Made by a program: the position numbers and the translations under genes. 64,000 bases of DNA from Ustulina deusta (Eukaryota > Ascomycota > Sordariomycetes > Xylariales > Xylariaceae), in NCBI GenBank assembly GCA_023159155.1, contig JAJNNX010000002.1, positions 2,232,001 to 2,296,000 of the forward strand, given 5' to 3'. Within the stretch, counting starts at the first letter, position 1, and each line of letters starts with the position of its first letter. Below the pieces are notes generated by a model that did not search any database, had not been told where the DNA came from, and was given only the letters and a program-made list of their open reading frames with translations. Below, one piece after another: positions 1 to 10,150 of this stretch.

Positions 1-20
1 ACCAAATAAATCGGCCAGGA

Positions 21-3000
21 ATGCCACTCCCAGCGCGAACCCCAAGGAACAGCTCCCCCTCTATTCCGGCGACGCCCAAGATGCAACGCGGTGGAAAGAC
101 CGGGCGGCCGGAGGCTAAAGAGCCGGACTATATTGAGTTGGGCGATGAAGATCTAGACGAGCTCATGATGAACATCCCGTGTTCTTCACCGTTCTTCACA
201 CAGCCAACACAGGTCATCACGCGAGGCACACAGCCGACTCAGATTATTGGACGAACTACACAGCCTACTCAAATACTTGATCGCACAACTCAACCCACTC
301 AAATTACTAGCAGAACCACGTTACGGCCGCCATCCTCGCCACTTGGTTCAAGCTCCCCAAGTACTGCAATCGAAGTACCGGCCTCATCGCCCTTCCAGCC
401 GAAGCCTCGGCCTACAGTGTCACCCTTTATAGAGAAGAAGAGAGGAGGAGCAAGTCGTATTGGTTCCCTAATGGCTCCAGCTGGAACGTCCTTTAGACCA
501 CCAGTAGGGCGACCAATGAACGCCAGCCGTCCTGTTGCAAAGGTGAAACCCTACTTGGCGTTATCAGACGACGAATTAAGTGAGGACTATAAGCATCGCG
601 ACAGCTCAGGAGATGAATCCCCCATGAGAGGAGACATCAAGCCGTCTTCATTCTTGAAGGACCCTGCTCCTCTTGAAACTATCGAAATTAAGCCTACGTG
701 GACGGCTAGCCACGATATAGAGCTGAGGGACATTCACGACTTGAGGTTACGGCACTTGACTAAAGATGTGTACAAGATTGTGTCGAAGTCAAAGCCCACG
801 ATAACAATCAAAGCCTGTCGAGATGCGCTGACAAGTGGTGTGGGATGGCAAGTCTCAAAGGCGGTGAATTTACTGACTGGCAATACAAACAATCGAACTA
901 CCTCTCTCTTCAAAGGGCCCATTCAAACAAAGCAACAATCTTTACTCAAGCCATTTCATAGTCCCATTGATTCAACTAGCCCCACAAAATCGACCTTCTC
1001 ACAAAAGGATTGTTCACTTACTTCGAATTCTACCACCACCTCCTCGACCTCTACGTCCTATTCTTCTGCAAATTCTTCATTCACAAAAAAGAACCCTCTC
1101 CCTCCACGCAGACGTCTGGTACAAGGACGAAAAAATAAATCGCCCACCCCTCCTCCCGTATTCTCAGTTTCTTCCTCAGCGTCATCAGCACCGACCACGC
1201 CGGCGCGGTCAGAACATCAATCCCCTAATAAGGAACTGCCACCACCCACAATGGCAGCAGTTGCATCTATCTCCCGGATTGGGCTTGAGCCCATCACTCA
1301 ACCCCGTCGACGACTTCAACGTGGCCGCCGTAATCGTACTCCACCACCCGCGGTTATCACACTCGATTCAGACTCGGAACTCGACTCGAAATTTCCTCCT
1401 CCAGACCAGTTTTTCTCGCGCAAGCGAAAAGCTGAATCAGCAGTCGAGCCGGAGTTTATCGATGTTCCGTCGGCGTCTGACCGCGAAGAATCTGTTGTGA
1501 GCCCTACTGTTCAGCAATCGCCCCATCACGAACAAGTCCTTGACTATCTTAATTCGTGCACTGCTGAGTCGCTTGCTCAGATTACCGGTTTCTCCGCAGC
1601 AGATTCCAAGCTAATCGTTTCTTGTCGCCCTTTCGCTTCAATTTTTGATGCAGAGCTTGTATCAAAGAAAGAGGCGAAATCCAAGTCAAAAGCCAAGCGT
1701 GTTCAAATCGGTTCATTATTTGTCGAGAAGTTAACTTCCTGGTTTTCGGCATTTCATGCAGCTTCCAAGGTAATCAAGCTTTGTGAAGATCGGGGTGAAA
1801 AACTACAGAAAGCTATGGCCAACTGGCCTATGGACAAGAACGGCAACCCCCAGGAAGGAACTACATTACCAGTATCCGAAAAGCCTCATCTCATGGCTGA
1901 CAACATCACACTCAAGTCGTACCAGCTTCTTGGCTTAAATTGGATGAATCTCCTTCACTCTAAACATTTCAGTGGCATTCTTGCAGACGATATGGGACTC
2001 GGAAAAACTTGCCAAGTCATCTCTATCATCGCTCAGTTAGTTGGCACGCATCACGAGAAGTCCAGTAACACCAGGCCGTGGCCCTTTCTGGTCGTTGTCC
2101 CTCCCAGCGTGGTTGAAAACTGGATGGCCGAGTTTGAACGATTCGCTCCCGAGCTAACCGTTTGTCTATACCAGGGGAAAGACCGGCGTAATATGGACCC
2201 AGAGGAGGCTCGTAACAACCACGTGGTTCTAACCAGCTACTCTCAGGTCGAGAGAGCGAAAGAGGATCTTATGTGGTTACAAGATTTGGATCCCTATGCC
2301 GCAATTTTCGACGAGGGTCACAAGTTGAAGAACCGCAAGAATCTCGTTTACAAGCAAATGATGCGAGTGCCAACCGAGTGGCGCTTAATCCTCAGCGGTA
2401 CTCCTGTTCAGAACAATCTCAAAGAACTCCTCACGCTTCTACACTTTGTTGAACCAGACCTGTTCGGTAATGACATCTTCGAACAGCTTGATATCATCTT
2501 TGAAGCCAAAGTTCCGAACAAAGAAGTCCACAATTTCGCAGCACTAGCCAAGGAGCGTGTGTCGAACGCGAGAGCAATCATGGCCCCGTTTATTCTACAG
2601 CGCAGAAAGGAAGAGGTTCTCGATCTAGCCAAGAAAACGGAACACAATATAGTTGTCGATATGCATCCTAAGCAAAAGGCTATATACGAGGAGGTCAAGG
2701 GACGTTATCTCGTGCCGAAGAAACAACGGGCTTCGTCTACCATCAAGGACTCTCATTCTTGGATGCAGCTTCGTAAGGCAGCAATCCATCACCAACTTTT
2801 CCGTGTCCACTTTACCGATAAGATTGTCAAGGAGATTGTTGACATTCTATGGGCTAAATGTAGCGAAGAAGAACTATACGTCCAAAGCAAGGCTGACCGC
2901 CACAAGGCACTTTTGCTTGAGAATTATATGGACAAGTCAGACTTTCAGCTACATCTAGAGTGCAAGCACTTCGAAAAATATATTGGTCACTTCGACATTC

Positions 3001-3581
3001 CTCACCGCTCCTGGGAAGAGAGCCCTAAAGTTCGAAAGCTCCTTGAACTTGTCCGCGGCTATAGGGAAAATGGGGACCGTGTTCTTGTTTTCAGCCGATT
3101 CGATCTTGTCATCGATATTCTTCGCGAGACCCTCGCTTTCGCCGATATTCCTTACTGTGAGCTGACCGGATCCACCGACATATCTGATCGTTTCCCTGAA
3201 ATCCAGCGATTCAACGAGAACCCAGACATCCCAGTATTCCTCCTCACAACAGGTGCTGGTGGTACTGGCCTCAACCTGACGGCTGCCAACAAGATCATTA
3301 TCTTCGACCAATCGGACAACCCACAGGATGACGTACAGGCATCGAACCGTGCACACCGTATCGGACAGACGCGCGACGTTGAAGTAATCCGTCTCCTCAC
3401 TCGAGACTCGGTTGAAGGGCTTATCTTCAATTCTTGCGTCAAGAAACTCATGCTTGCCCGCATCGTCGAGGGCAATATTCCTGTTGACGAGGATACAGAG
3501 AGCGAGTCGGTCGAGCAGCAGTGTCGAAGGCTCATGCTACTTGAGGGGGAGAGCGCAACACAGGCCTCGCAAGTTGTCTGA
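21..3581 (+). CDS. FUN30: SNF2-family chromatin remodelling ATPase, Fun30/Fft3 (SMARCAD1) type
   Basis: Single open frame of 1186 residues. Family role: an ATP-driven nucleosome remodeller acting in the nucleus, linked to heterochromatin maintenance and DNA-end resection. Seen: a long disordered N-terminal half (about 1-480); a helical segment around 500-600 where a CUE-like ubiquitin-binding module would sit (not proven); helicase motif I DDMGLGKT at 656-663; motif II DEGH at 764-767 (DEGH rather than DEAH is typical of the Fun30 branch); SGTPVQNN near 791; and a C-terminal helicase lobe with GTGLNLTAAN near 1081 and NRAHRIGQ at 1109-1116. Residues 61-100 are four tandem 10-residue repeats (QPTQxxxRxT) carrying a dense TQ cluster. 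The ATG lies only 20 bases into the window, so an upstream exon cannot be excluded. The SNF2 assignment is firm; the Fun30 subfamily is likely. Confidence 0.85.
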   Translation: MPLPARTPRNSSPSIPATPKMQRGGKTGRPEAKEPDYIELGDEDLDELMMNIPCSSPFFTQPTQVITRGTQPTQIIGRTTQPTQILDRTTQPTQITSRTTLRPPSSPLGSSSPSTAIEVPASSPFQPKPRPTVSPFIEKKRGGASRIGSLMAPAGTSFRPPVGRPMNASRPVAKVKPYLALSDDELSEDYKHRDSSGDESPMRGDIKPSSFLKDPAPLETIEIKPTWTASHDIELRDIHDLRLRHLTKDVYKIVSKSKPTITIKACRDALTSGVGWQVSKAVNLLTGNTNNRTTSLFKGPIQTKQQSLLKPFHSPIDSTSPTKSTFSQKDCSLTSNSTTTSSTSTSYSSANSSFTKKNPLPPRRRLVQGRKNKSPTPPPVFSVSSSASSAPTTPARSEHQSPNKELPPPTMAAVASISRIGLEPITQPRRRLQRGRRNRTPPPAVITLDSDSELDSKFPPPDQFFSRKRKAESAVEPEFIDVPSASDREESVVSPTVQQSPHHEQVLDYLNSCTAESLAQITGFSAADSKLIVSCRPFASIFDAELVSKKEAKSKSKAKRVQIGSLFVEKLTSWFSAFHAASKVIKLCEDRGEKLQKAMANWPMDKNGNPQEGTTLPVSEKPHLMADNITLKSYQLLGLNWMNLLHSKHFSGILADDMGLGKTCQVISIIAQLVGTHHEKSSNTRPWPFLVVVPPSVVENWMAEFERFAPELTVCLYQGKDRRNMDPEEARNNHVVLTSYSQVERAKEDLMWLQDLDPYAAIFDEGHKLKNRKNLVYKQMMRVPTEWRLILSGTPVQNNLKELLTLLHFVEPDLFGNDIFEQLDIIFEAKVPNKEVHNFAALAKERVSNARAIMAPFILQRRKEEVLDLAKKTEHNIVVDMHPKQKAIYEEVKGRYLVPKKQRASSTIKDSHSWMQLRKAAIHHQLFRVHFTDKIVKEIVDILWAKCSEEELYVQSKADRHKALLLENYMDKSDFQLHLECKHFEKYIGHFDIPHRSWEESPKVRKLLELVRGYRENGDRVLVFSRFDLVIDILRETLAFADIPYCELTGSTDISDRFPEIQRFNENPDIPVFLLTTGAGGTGLNLTAANKIIIFDQSDNPQDDVQASNRAHRIGQTRDVEVIRLLTRDSVEGLIFNSCVKKLMLARIVEGNIPVDEDTESESVEQQCRRLMLLEGESATQASQVV
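200..320 (+). repeat. Four tandem 30-bp coding repeats (TQ-rich) in the Fun30-like gene
   Basis: Four consecutive 10-residue units of the pattern QPTQxxxRxT (residues 61-100), diverged at the DNA level but in frame. With the preceding residue they hold eight Thr-Gln dipeptides in about 35 residues. Confidence 0.85.
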
Positions 3582-4525
3582 CCCATCGATGATGGTATTG
3601 ATGTACTACAACCCCTGCCATTTGTCACTTTTTAATTCCTCTTTCGGCTCCTCGTGAGCGACTTATTTGTTTTATTCCTCGATGTCTATTCACTTTGGGG
3701 TTGGCACTCCTAGTTACATCCATACACATTGTCCTCTCCATCCTCGAAGTGCATGTACCAAATTTGCACATGGCGTTATCTTCCGAATAGAAAGTCGATC
3801 CGGATCCATGCATATGTATCACACAAACCCCTCCGAATAAGCCGACATAGACTTATACACATACGAAAGACATGACGGTATTCACGGTTTCATCTGATTT
3901 CTGGCCTCATCTATACAAGGCGGCAGGGTGGTATCATTGATATACCCGCTTTCTTTGCATTGCATAGCATTGCTTAGCATTTGCTATATTAGTTTCTGAG
4001 CCACGATAGACACTTAGTTGGTTGGCATTTGCATCGGACATGGACAAAAAAGCGATTCATGCCGTGGCAAGCGGCTGGTGGCAAGGGATGGACTAAGTCT
4101 TCCCTTGTAGTTTGATGAATGCATGAGGAAATACCCGGCATAGATGGACAATGTCTTGAGGGTTATGTATAAAAAATAGACAAGCAATCGTTCTCAATAC
4201 ATGGTACACAGTCAGGTTGACAACTACCCTAATAAGGTTTGGTCTTGGTAATACACCTGTCCTACAGATAGGCTCGCGTTAGTCAATTTAGTTTTAGACC
4301 CAGTGCATAGCATTGCGTAATGTGATTGTCGAGATCAATTTCTGGGGACTCGCTGTGTGACTGTAATGAAGACGTCGATGATAACCTCCCACTGCACGAT
4401 AGCAATAACATTCTAGCTATATCATACCGTTTGTCTAGCAAAGATCCGCCTCTCACATATCAGCCCATAATTTATCCCCTCATGTATGTTAATGTCCCAT
4501 AGACAGCGTAGTGTAACTCCGTCGA
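3582..4525. other. Intergenic, between convergent Fun30-like and coiled-coil genes
   Basis: No convincing coding frame. This is the shared 3' region of two convergent genes. Short reiterations of GCATTGC/TAGCATT are seen near 3956-3985 and again near 4305. Nothing else recognised. Confidence 0.5.
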
Positions 4526-5540
4526 TCACCACAAGATCTCACCAAAGACATTCTCTTTTCCCCGCTCTTCGTTTTTATGCTTAGCATCCCCAGCATAATT
4601 ACCGTCGTGAGCGCGTCCCTCCTTCTGGCGTCCATTGTCCCGGGCCTCGCTCAGCATGTCGAAGGTACGCTTATCCATGGTGCTAGAGGGAGTCATGGTA
4701 AGAGCAGACGTAGTGCCCTTCGGCACAAGAAAGGCGAACGAGCCGTTGGCGTTGCTTACTTTTCGGTGACGCCCGATCTGAGCCGCTTCTAGGACTACCA
4801 GTAAGTCCTCTGTGTCCTCACGTGATTTCGATAGCAGCTCCTCGATGGAGCGCTCGATGGAGGCTCGCTGCTCGAGAGCTTTTGCGTAGCGAGTTAGGAG
4901 GGCCCTGGCTTCGGTTGATCCAGGGGTGGGTTAGTTTGTTTGGTTTTGCGGTTGTTCAACGTGAACGTATAGATGCACCCCGTGGTATGACAAGGCTAGT
5001 GTCTTGATAGGCAGGAGGCAAGTCGTGAATGCACCAGGAAAGGTGATTGATCGACAAGATGTGTAGCACCGAGGCTGTGCGATGACGAATGTGTAACCCC
5101 TTCCAACAGCATGCGGATCGGATAAATATCCTGGCCATCTCGATAGCCTCACTTACCTTTTCCCGGCCTGGGAAGCATAGTGATTCGCTATCGCTTCCTT
5201 CGTCTTCGCAACGTGCTCGTCGAAGCCTGCGGCGATGTCCTTGCGGTCTTCGTCTCGCTGAGCTTTGAAGATTTCCTATACGTCCGAAGACAGGCGGCCT
5301 GATCAGCACAAGTCATTGATTGTTTGGTTTGGACACACTGGACTCGTCCAGTTCTTCTCGTCAACCCGTCCTCGGGCAATGCACGTAAGCCGGCAAGTTC
5401 CTCGCCGGAGATAAATGAGAGCATACGATTTTCTCTAACAACTTCGCGGAGGCCGCCACGTCGAGGCCACGCTCCATCACGATCTCAGGCTCGGAGCCGG
5501 AGACTATGTCGTCCTGTCTTTGTTTTCGCTTGGGCGGCAT
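4526..5540 (-). CDS. Small charged coiled-coil protein, function unknown (three exons)
   Basis: Exons on the minus strand: 5540-5427, 5275-5157 and 4904-4526, giving 203 residues. The start MPPKRKQRQDD is followed by a donor GTATGC and an acceptor TATAG in phase 0. Intron 2 has GTAAGT and CCAG and rejoins the frame at an Arg codon. The spliced frame is open throughout and is rich in Lys, Glu and Gln, with heptad-like helical stretches over about residues 30-120 and a charged, low-complexity tail. I do not recognise the family. The basic N-terminus suggests, but does not show, a nuclear protein. It converges on the Fun30-like gene and is divergent from PXR1, with about 570 bp between the two starts. 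Splice signals and continuous frame are seen; a real product is inferred. Confidence 0.6.
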
Positions 5541-6108
5541 TTTGCGGGTAGACTGATCACTTCCTTATGTATGGAAGAATTGGCAATAATGTTTCATGTG
5601 ATGTATTTCCCTTCGGAGCATCAATGGCGATTCGGTGTCAAGCTAGTAGTAACAGGACCTCACATCAGAATGAATGGTACGAGAATAATTTCTGCTTTGT
5701 AGAGATGAGGATGTGTCATATCGATTTATTATAGGACAGTCCGTGTAACATTCATCCCATCTCGCGATATAGGAAGGTGCAACATATTGCTATTAAGACA
5801 AGTTAAGCAAGTACCACCTACTTTATCTCCAGTGCCTTCTCTCGGTACTCCCAATATTCCTATTTCTCTTTCTTGATAGGGGTGCTATGATGAGTGCTTA
5901 TCTACATATTATTCCTGTCATCTGTAAGTAAGTGCTGCCAGCTGGTTGTCTTATCGCGTAGACCCCACTTTACATGAACCACCTATCGCCCAAAAATTTG
6001 GGCAGCGCAGAGGGACCCGCTAGGAAGACATCCTACACCTGTATCGTCGCTGTCTTGTATTCACATTGATATTTCAAGGTGTTTCGCAGCAGAATACTAG
6101 CAGACACG
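5541..6108. other. Divergent promoter region between coiled-coil gene and PXR1
   Basis: No coding frame. The two flanking genes start outward from here, so it should carry both promoters. No clear TATA box or named operator was identified. Confidence 0.5.
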
Positions 6109-7347
6109 ATGGGTCTGTCAGGACCGCGGAAGTAAGCTCCACCCAATTCAGCATCTGGCGATCGCCACACATATACTAATCCATCCTACGCAGCCGCCGC
6201 AAATTGGACTACGACCCCAACAACACGAGGTGGACTCGCGACGAGACGACATTCGGCCAGAAGATCCTTCGTTCTCAGGGATGGGAGCCGGGCAAGTTCT
6301 TAGGTGTCCAGGACACTGCACATGCGCAATTGCATAGTGCCGCCAGTCTGGCGCCAATAAAGATCAACTTGAAAGACGACACCCTCGGCCTTGGCGCTAA
6401 AATCCGCCAGAAACAGAGCGATGAGTGCACTGGCTTGGACGTCTTCAAAGATCTCCTCGGACGGCTGAACGGGAAGTCGGAGGAGACGATTGAGAAACAA
6501 CGGCAGGTCCGCTGCGAGATCAAGACCAATTTATTTGTCGAAAGGAGGTACGGCCCTATGAGGTTCGTCAGTGGGGGGCTATTGGTGGGAGATCAGAAGA
6601 TGGAAGAATTAGTCGACAATAAGCCAGCATCCACGCTCGTAAAGGACGAGTCAGTATCCGAAGCCTCTGAAGTCGAATCCGCCAAGAAAAAGAAGGAGAA
6701 TAAAGAAAAGAAATCCAAGAAGCGGAAGGCCAGCGAGTCTGAAGAAAGCAATACCTTAGACAACAAATGCGAAAAGAAACGTAAGAAGCGTTCGAAAGTT
6801 GACGAGGAGCCGAAAAATGGCGATATTGAAGTAGAAAAATCGACAAAGAAGAAAAAGGACAAGAAGACGAAGAAGTCGGAGCAGTCCGAGGAGGCACAGG
6901 AAGAAGAGAAGACTGCAAAGCAAGTCAAGCCCGAAGTGAAACGAAAGAAGAGCAAGAAGTCCAAGGGTGCTTTGCAACAAGAGTCCCTGTCCAACAGCTC
7001 CGCAGAAATCTCTGAAGACGATGCCTCGGAGAAAGCCAGAAAGAAGGAGAGAAAGAGAGATAAAAAGCGCAAACAGGCAAACAGCGCAGAAGCCAGCGCG
7101 GTTACGGCAGCAATCCAATCTTCAACTATTACGCCTCAAGACAACGGCTCTTCAACTCCTCGCAATACTAACGCCTCAACTCCACACGCACTCCCGGCTC
7201 GTCATCTTGTAAGGTCACGCAATATTGCTTCCAAGAGGATGGCATTTAGCGACATGCAGGCATTGAACCAGGTATGCCAACGTTTCAATTCATTCTTGAT
7301 AAGAAAATGCTAACGCCCTGTAGATTTTCATGATTAAGCCAGTTTGA
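6109..7347 (+). CDS. PXR1: Pxr1/Gno1 (PINX1-like) G-patch ribosome biogenesis factor
   Basis: Exons 6109-6131, 6194-7271 and 7324-7347, 374 residues. Known role of the family: a nucleolar G-patch cofactor of a DEAH helicase (Prp43) in pre-rRNA and snoRNA processing; its animal homologue also restrains telomerase. Seen: exon 1 encodes only MGLSGPR plus two bases, then exon 2 opens with a basic patch and the G-patch (about residues 25-72, with FGQKILRSQGWEPGKFLG and LKDDTLGLGAK). A long KKxK/E-rich nucleolar-type region follows (about 150-300). The short last exon gives IFMIKPV, matching the IFMVKA-like end of the family and confirming the 3' splice. Both introns have GT-AG ends (GTAAGC, GTATGC). 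Strong family match. Confidence 0.92.
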
Positions 7348-9550
7348 TTGGATTTAGTTAGCCTTAGATGTATTTGCATGGTACCGGCGAGCATATAGAT
7401 CTAGAGTTTGCTGCATAGACTACTAATCTCGATACCCAATACATACGATTGAACGAAATTTGATGATCGCCGCAATGTCTACCCAAGTGGCGAATATGAA
7501 GAGCTATCTGGCTATATCTGACGCAAGATCGCAGCCTCCCTGTGCATTGGGGAGGCATCGCCGGTGGGCCGCTGCGGCGTAACGGCGTGGAATTTATTGA
7601 CTGGCCACGCTTAGAGGGGATCGACACACCGATGTTCAAGGATCGAAGATTCCGGGATTGCACTGTCTCTGCCGGCTCTGCGGAGGATAATCACCGACTC
7701 GAGCGGAACCGATCATTCAAAGTATCCCGGTTTGCCACCACTAAGCCAACGATGATAGGTCTCTAATGGAACTTAGCCAGATAAGCTCGATAGTTGCGCG
7801 TTTCAGGCGACGGCGTACCACGAGATACGGTGCGCGCAACTCGGTCAAAAATGCATTTATGTGCCATCGACGGAAGCGTTGCCATCATTTGACAGACCAG
7901 CTCAGCATCAAAGGCTTACGGGATTTAAGATCTCGGCCGACTGCTGCCTAGCCATCAGAATGTCTAAGGACAGTTGCCGAAGAGGACGTTGCTGTGTGAA
8001 CGGGCGAGTTGCTCTTGATATGGCATGATAATACGAGACGTGGCATTACAGATTTATGACTCAACCGCTGCACTTCTGGTATCTAGGCTTTGTTGATGGT
8101 AGCAGTCAGTAGCCTCGATGTCTCACTCTCCATGCTCGATACCGCGCTAGGGCTGAAGTGCATATTGTGAACCAAGCCCGTGTGTGGTACCGGTATATCA
8201 ATCAGCAACGGAAATACTCTAGAAACCTCGCTTGACTTGACGTGTCCACCCACAGCATCGGCCAACGCGGGCTTACTTACAGCTAGAATTGTACACGTTG
8301 TCCAACCGGGGATACCTAGCTACGCCTTGCCGTGCCAACCGCAACCGGACAGTGGTGTTGGGGTGTTGATAGAAGCATTTTGTTGTGATGTCAATAAAAG
8401 GCCACCAACGACGGGCGCGAATTGGACAGATGCGGCCAATGATCTACAACACATGGCCTGTGCGCCACCTTCAACGCTCCAGAATCCAAGAATCCAAGGA
8501 CGAGAAGCACACAAGGAAGACCCCGGTCGCTTTCTCTTCCCTAGTTTCATTTGCTGCAACCTGATGGCGTCGCCTGCCCACCGTGGTGGAACACGACGTC
8601 ACTGGACCCTTGCTTGTCCGACCCTCCTCACCTGGCGTCGTTACGCTATTTGTTGCTTTTGCATGACAAGATCGATTACCTCGTCATCTTGCTAAGCCGC
8701 TCACCCACCTCACCGATAGGCTGGGGCAAAATGCCTGCCTAATGGCTTCTTTTTTTCCGCCATGGCGCTCTCGCTTATTGCGGGAGCCAAAACATTCAGA
8801 ACCGAGCTAGCAGCCTAACCTGACGCGAGCCGGGATGATAGGACTAGTCATGCTGTCGCGGCGGATGAACTACCGGTAGTATGCTCGACAATGTACTAGT
8901 AGGTTACTCGCAGCTATTATTTATTGTCCTGGTGCTTCCCGCCTTTGAGGGAGGAAGCCTCTCCGAGTCTTTTTGATATTTTCGTTCCTCCAGAGAGCAA
9001 TCCAACTTCGTTCGTATATATCCTAATACATAATTCAATTTGTGCGCAAGAGAAGGGTCTCCATCACCACACCTGCGTCTCATCGAACCAGCTGGCTCGT
9101 CGCTCGTGACCCCATCACAGCTTACACGGCTGTTTGCTTCTGTAGGTAAGTGACAGGACCCTGCATCCCGTGGGCCTGACGTTATGTGCATTGTAAGCCC
9201 AATCCGATCGCAGCAGCTAATCTGCCTTGGCCAGCGGGCTGTGACGTAGCCCACAGGCATCCACAGGCATCCACAGGCATCTCACAGCACCTGTAGTGTA
9301 GCTGTTCTGAGCGCCAAGCATTTCCCTGCGCCCCGATCCAGCATCTGTTAGTCTATATCAAAAAGCAGGATCTCTCGATCCCCACGAGATGTTTTTCTAT
9401 GTTTCGACAGGTTAGACTAGCTTCTTCTTTTTTTGTCCGAGGCCATCTACTATTCGCTTCCATCACCATCACTTGGCTTTTGACATACACAACTACAAAC
9501 ACCACCAGTATCCGTCGTCTAGTAGACGAGAGCAAACGCCGACTGACGAA
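7348..9550. other. Intergenic, 2.2 kb, no supported gene
   Basis: Several open frames of 60-170 codons overlap on both strands, but none has a recognisable domain, coherent splice structure or coding-like composition. Three perfect copies of CCACAGGCAT lie at 9251-9280. The last few hundred bases are probably the promoter and leader of the gene at 9551. Confidence 0.45.
9251..9280. repeat. Three perfect 10-bp tandem repeats (CCACAGGCAT)
   Basis: Units at 9251-9260, 9261-9270 and 9271-9280. The reverse complement, ATGCCTGTGG, is closely related to a separate tandem array at 51016-51042. Confidence 0.9.
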
Positions 9551-10150
9551 ATGTCTACAATTTACTCAGTGCCTCGGGAAAAGCGCTATGGCAAATACAA
9601 GAAAGTGCTGTATTTAGAGCCGCCCTTCAATGGCGCCGTCACCGTCAAACGGCGTGTCACCACCATCATCCCTCCTCCTCAACCACCACCACCACCGCCG
9701 GCACCCATCCCGGTGCTGCCTGAGCCTGAGCCCGAGCCTGAGCCTGCTCCCACTATCATCGACATTGCGCCACCCCTACCGCCGCCTCTGCCCCCGGCTC
9801 CCATCCCAGAGCCCGAGGTCGAGCCTGACTCGTCCATCGACGTCATCGCCGTGGACATCGACCCGTCCGAGGCGGGATCGACAAAGTCCTCCAGGACTTC
9901 CTCAAAGAGCTACAAGTCGTCACGCTCCGGCAGGAGACATGGCCATAGCCGGGATCACGAGGTGTACATCGAGCGCGAGAGGATCGTCCCTGTCCGCGTC
10001 CCCGTGCCGTATCCCGTGCAGGCCGAGCCGCAGTACGATACCTACCGGTACATCGAGGCCCCGCGCCGCTATGAACCGAGGCGGCGCAGCCCGGACCAGC
10101 ATGAGATTGTCATCGAGGATCATCGCCGTCGACGATATATTCGCGACTGA
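9551..10150 (+). CDS. Proline-, glutamate- and arginine-rich small protein, unknown function
   Basis: Open frame of 199 residues. The ATG at 9551 is preferred over upstream in-frame codons because it is the first true ATG after an untranslated-looking leader. The protein opens with MSTIYSVPREKRYGKYKK, followed by two Pro-rich blocks (about 45-100) with PEPEPEPEP, an Asp-rich stretch, a Ser/Lys/Arg stretch near 120-140, and an Arg/Tyr-rich tail with repeated VPVRVPVPYP-like sequence. No signal peptide, membrane segment or catalytic motif is visible. It is almost certainly intrinsically disordered. Clean codon periodicity and the long frame argue it is real; no function is proposed. Confidence 0.6.
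   Translation: MSTIYSVPREKRYGKYKKVLYLEPPFNGAVTVKRRVTTIIPPPQPPPPPPAPIPVLPEPEPEPEPAPTIIDIAPPLPPPLPPAPIPEPEVEPDSSIDVIAVDIDPSEAGSTKSSRTSSKSYKSSRSGRRHGHSRDHEVYIERERIVPVRVPVPYPVQAEPQYDTYRYIEAPRRYEPRRRSPDQHEIVIEDHRRRRYIRD

Noticed and set aside
967..1500. 177-codon frame rich in His, Pro and Arg
   Set aside because: Overlaps the disordered half of the Fun30-like gene in another frame; no motif.
8180..8695. 171-codon plus-strand frame
   Set aside because: Irregular composition with many Cys, Trp and Pro, no start context or domain; the antisense frame is equally open.
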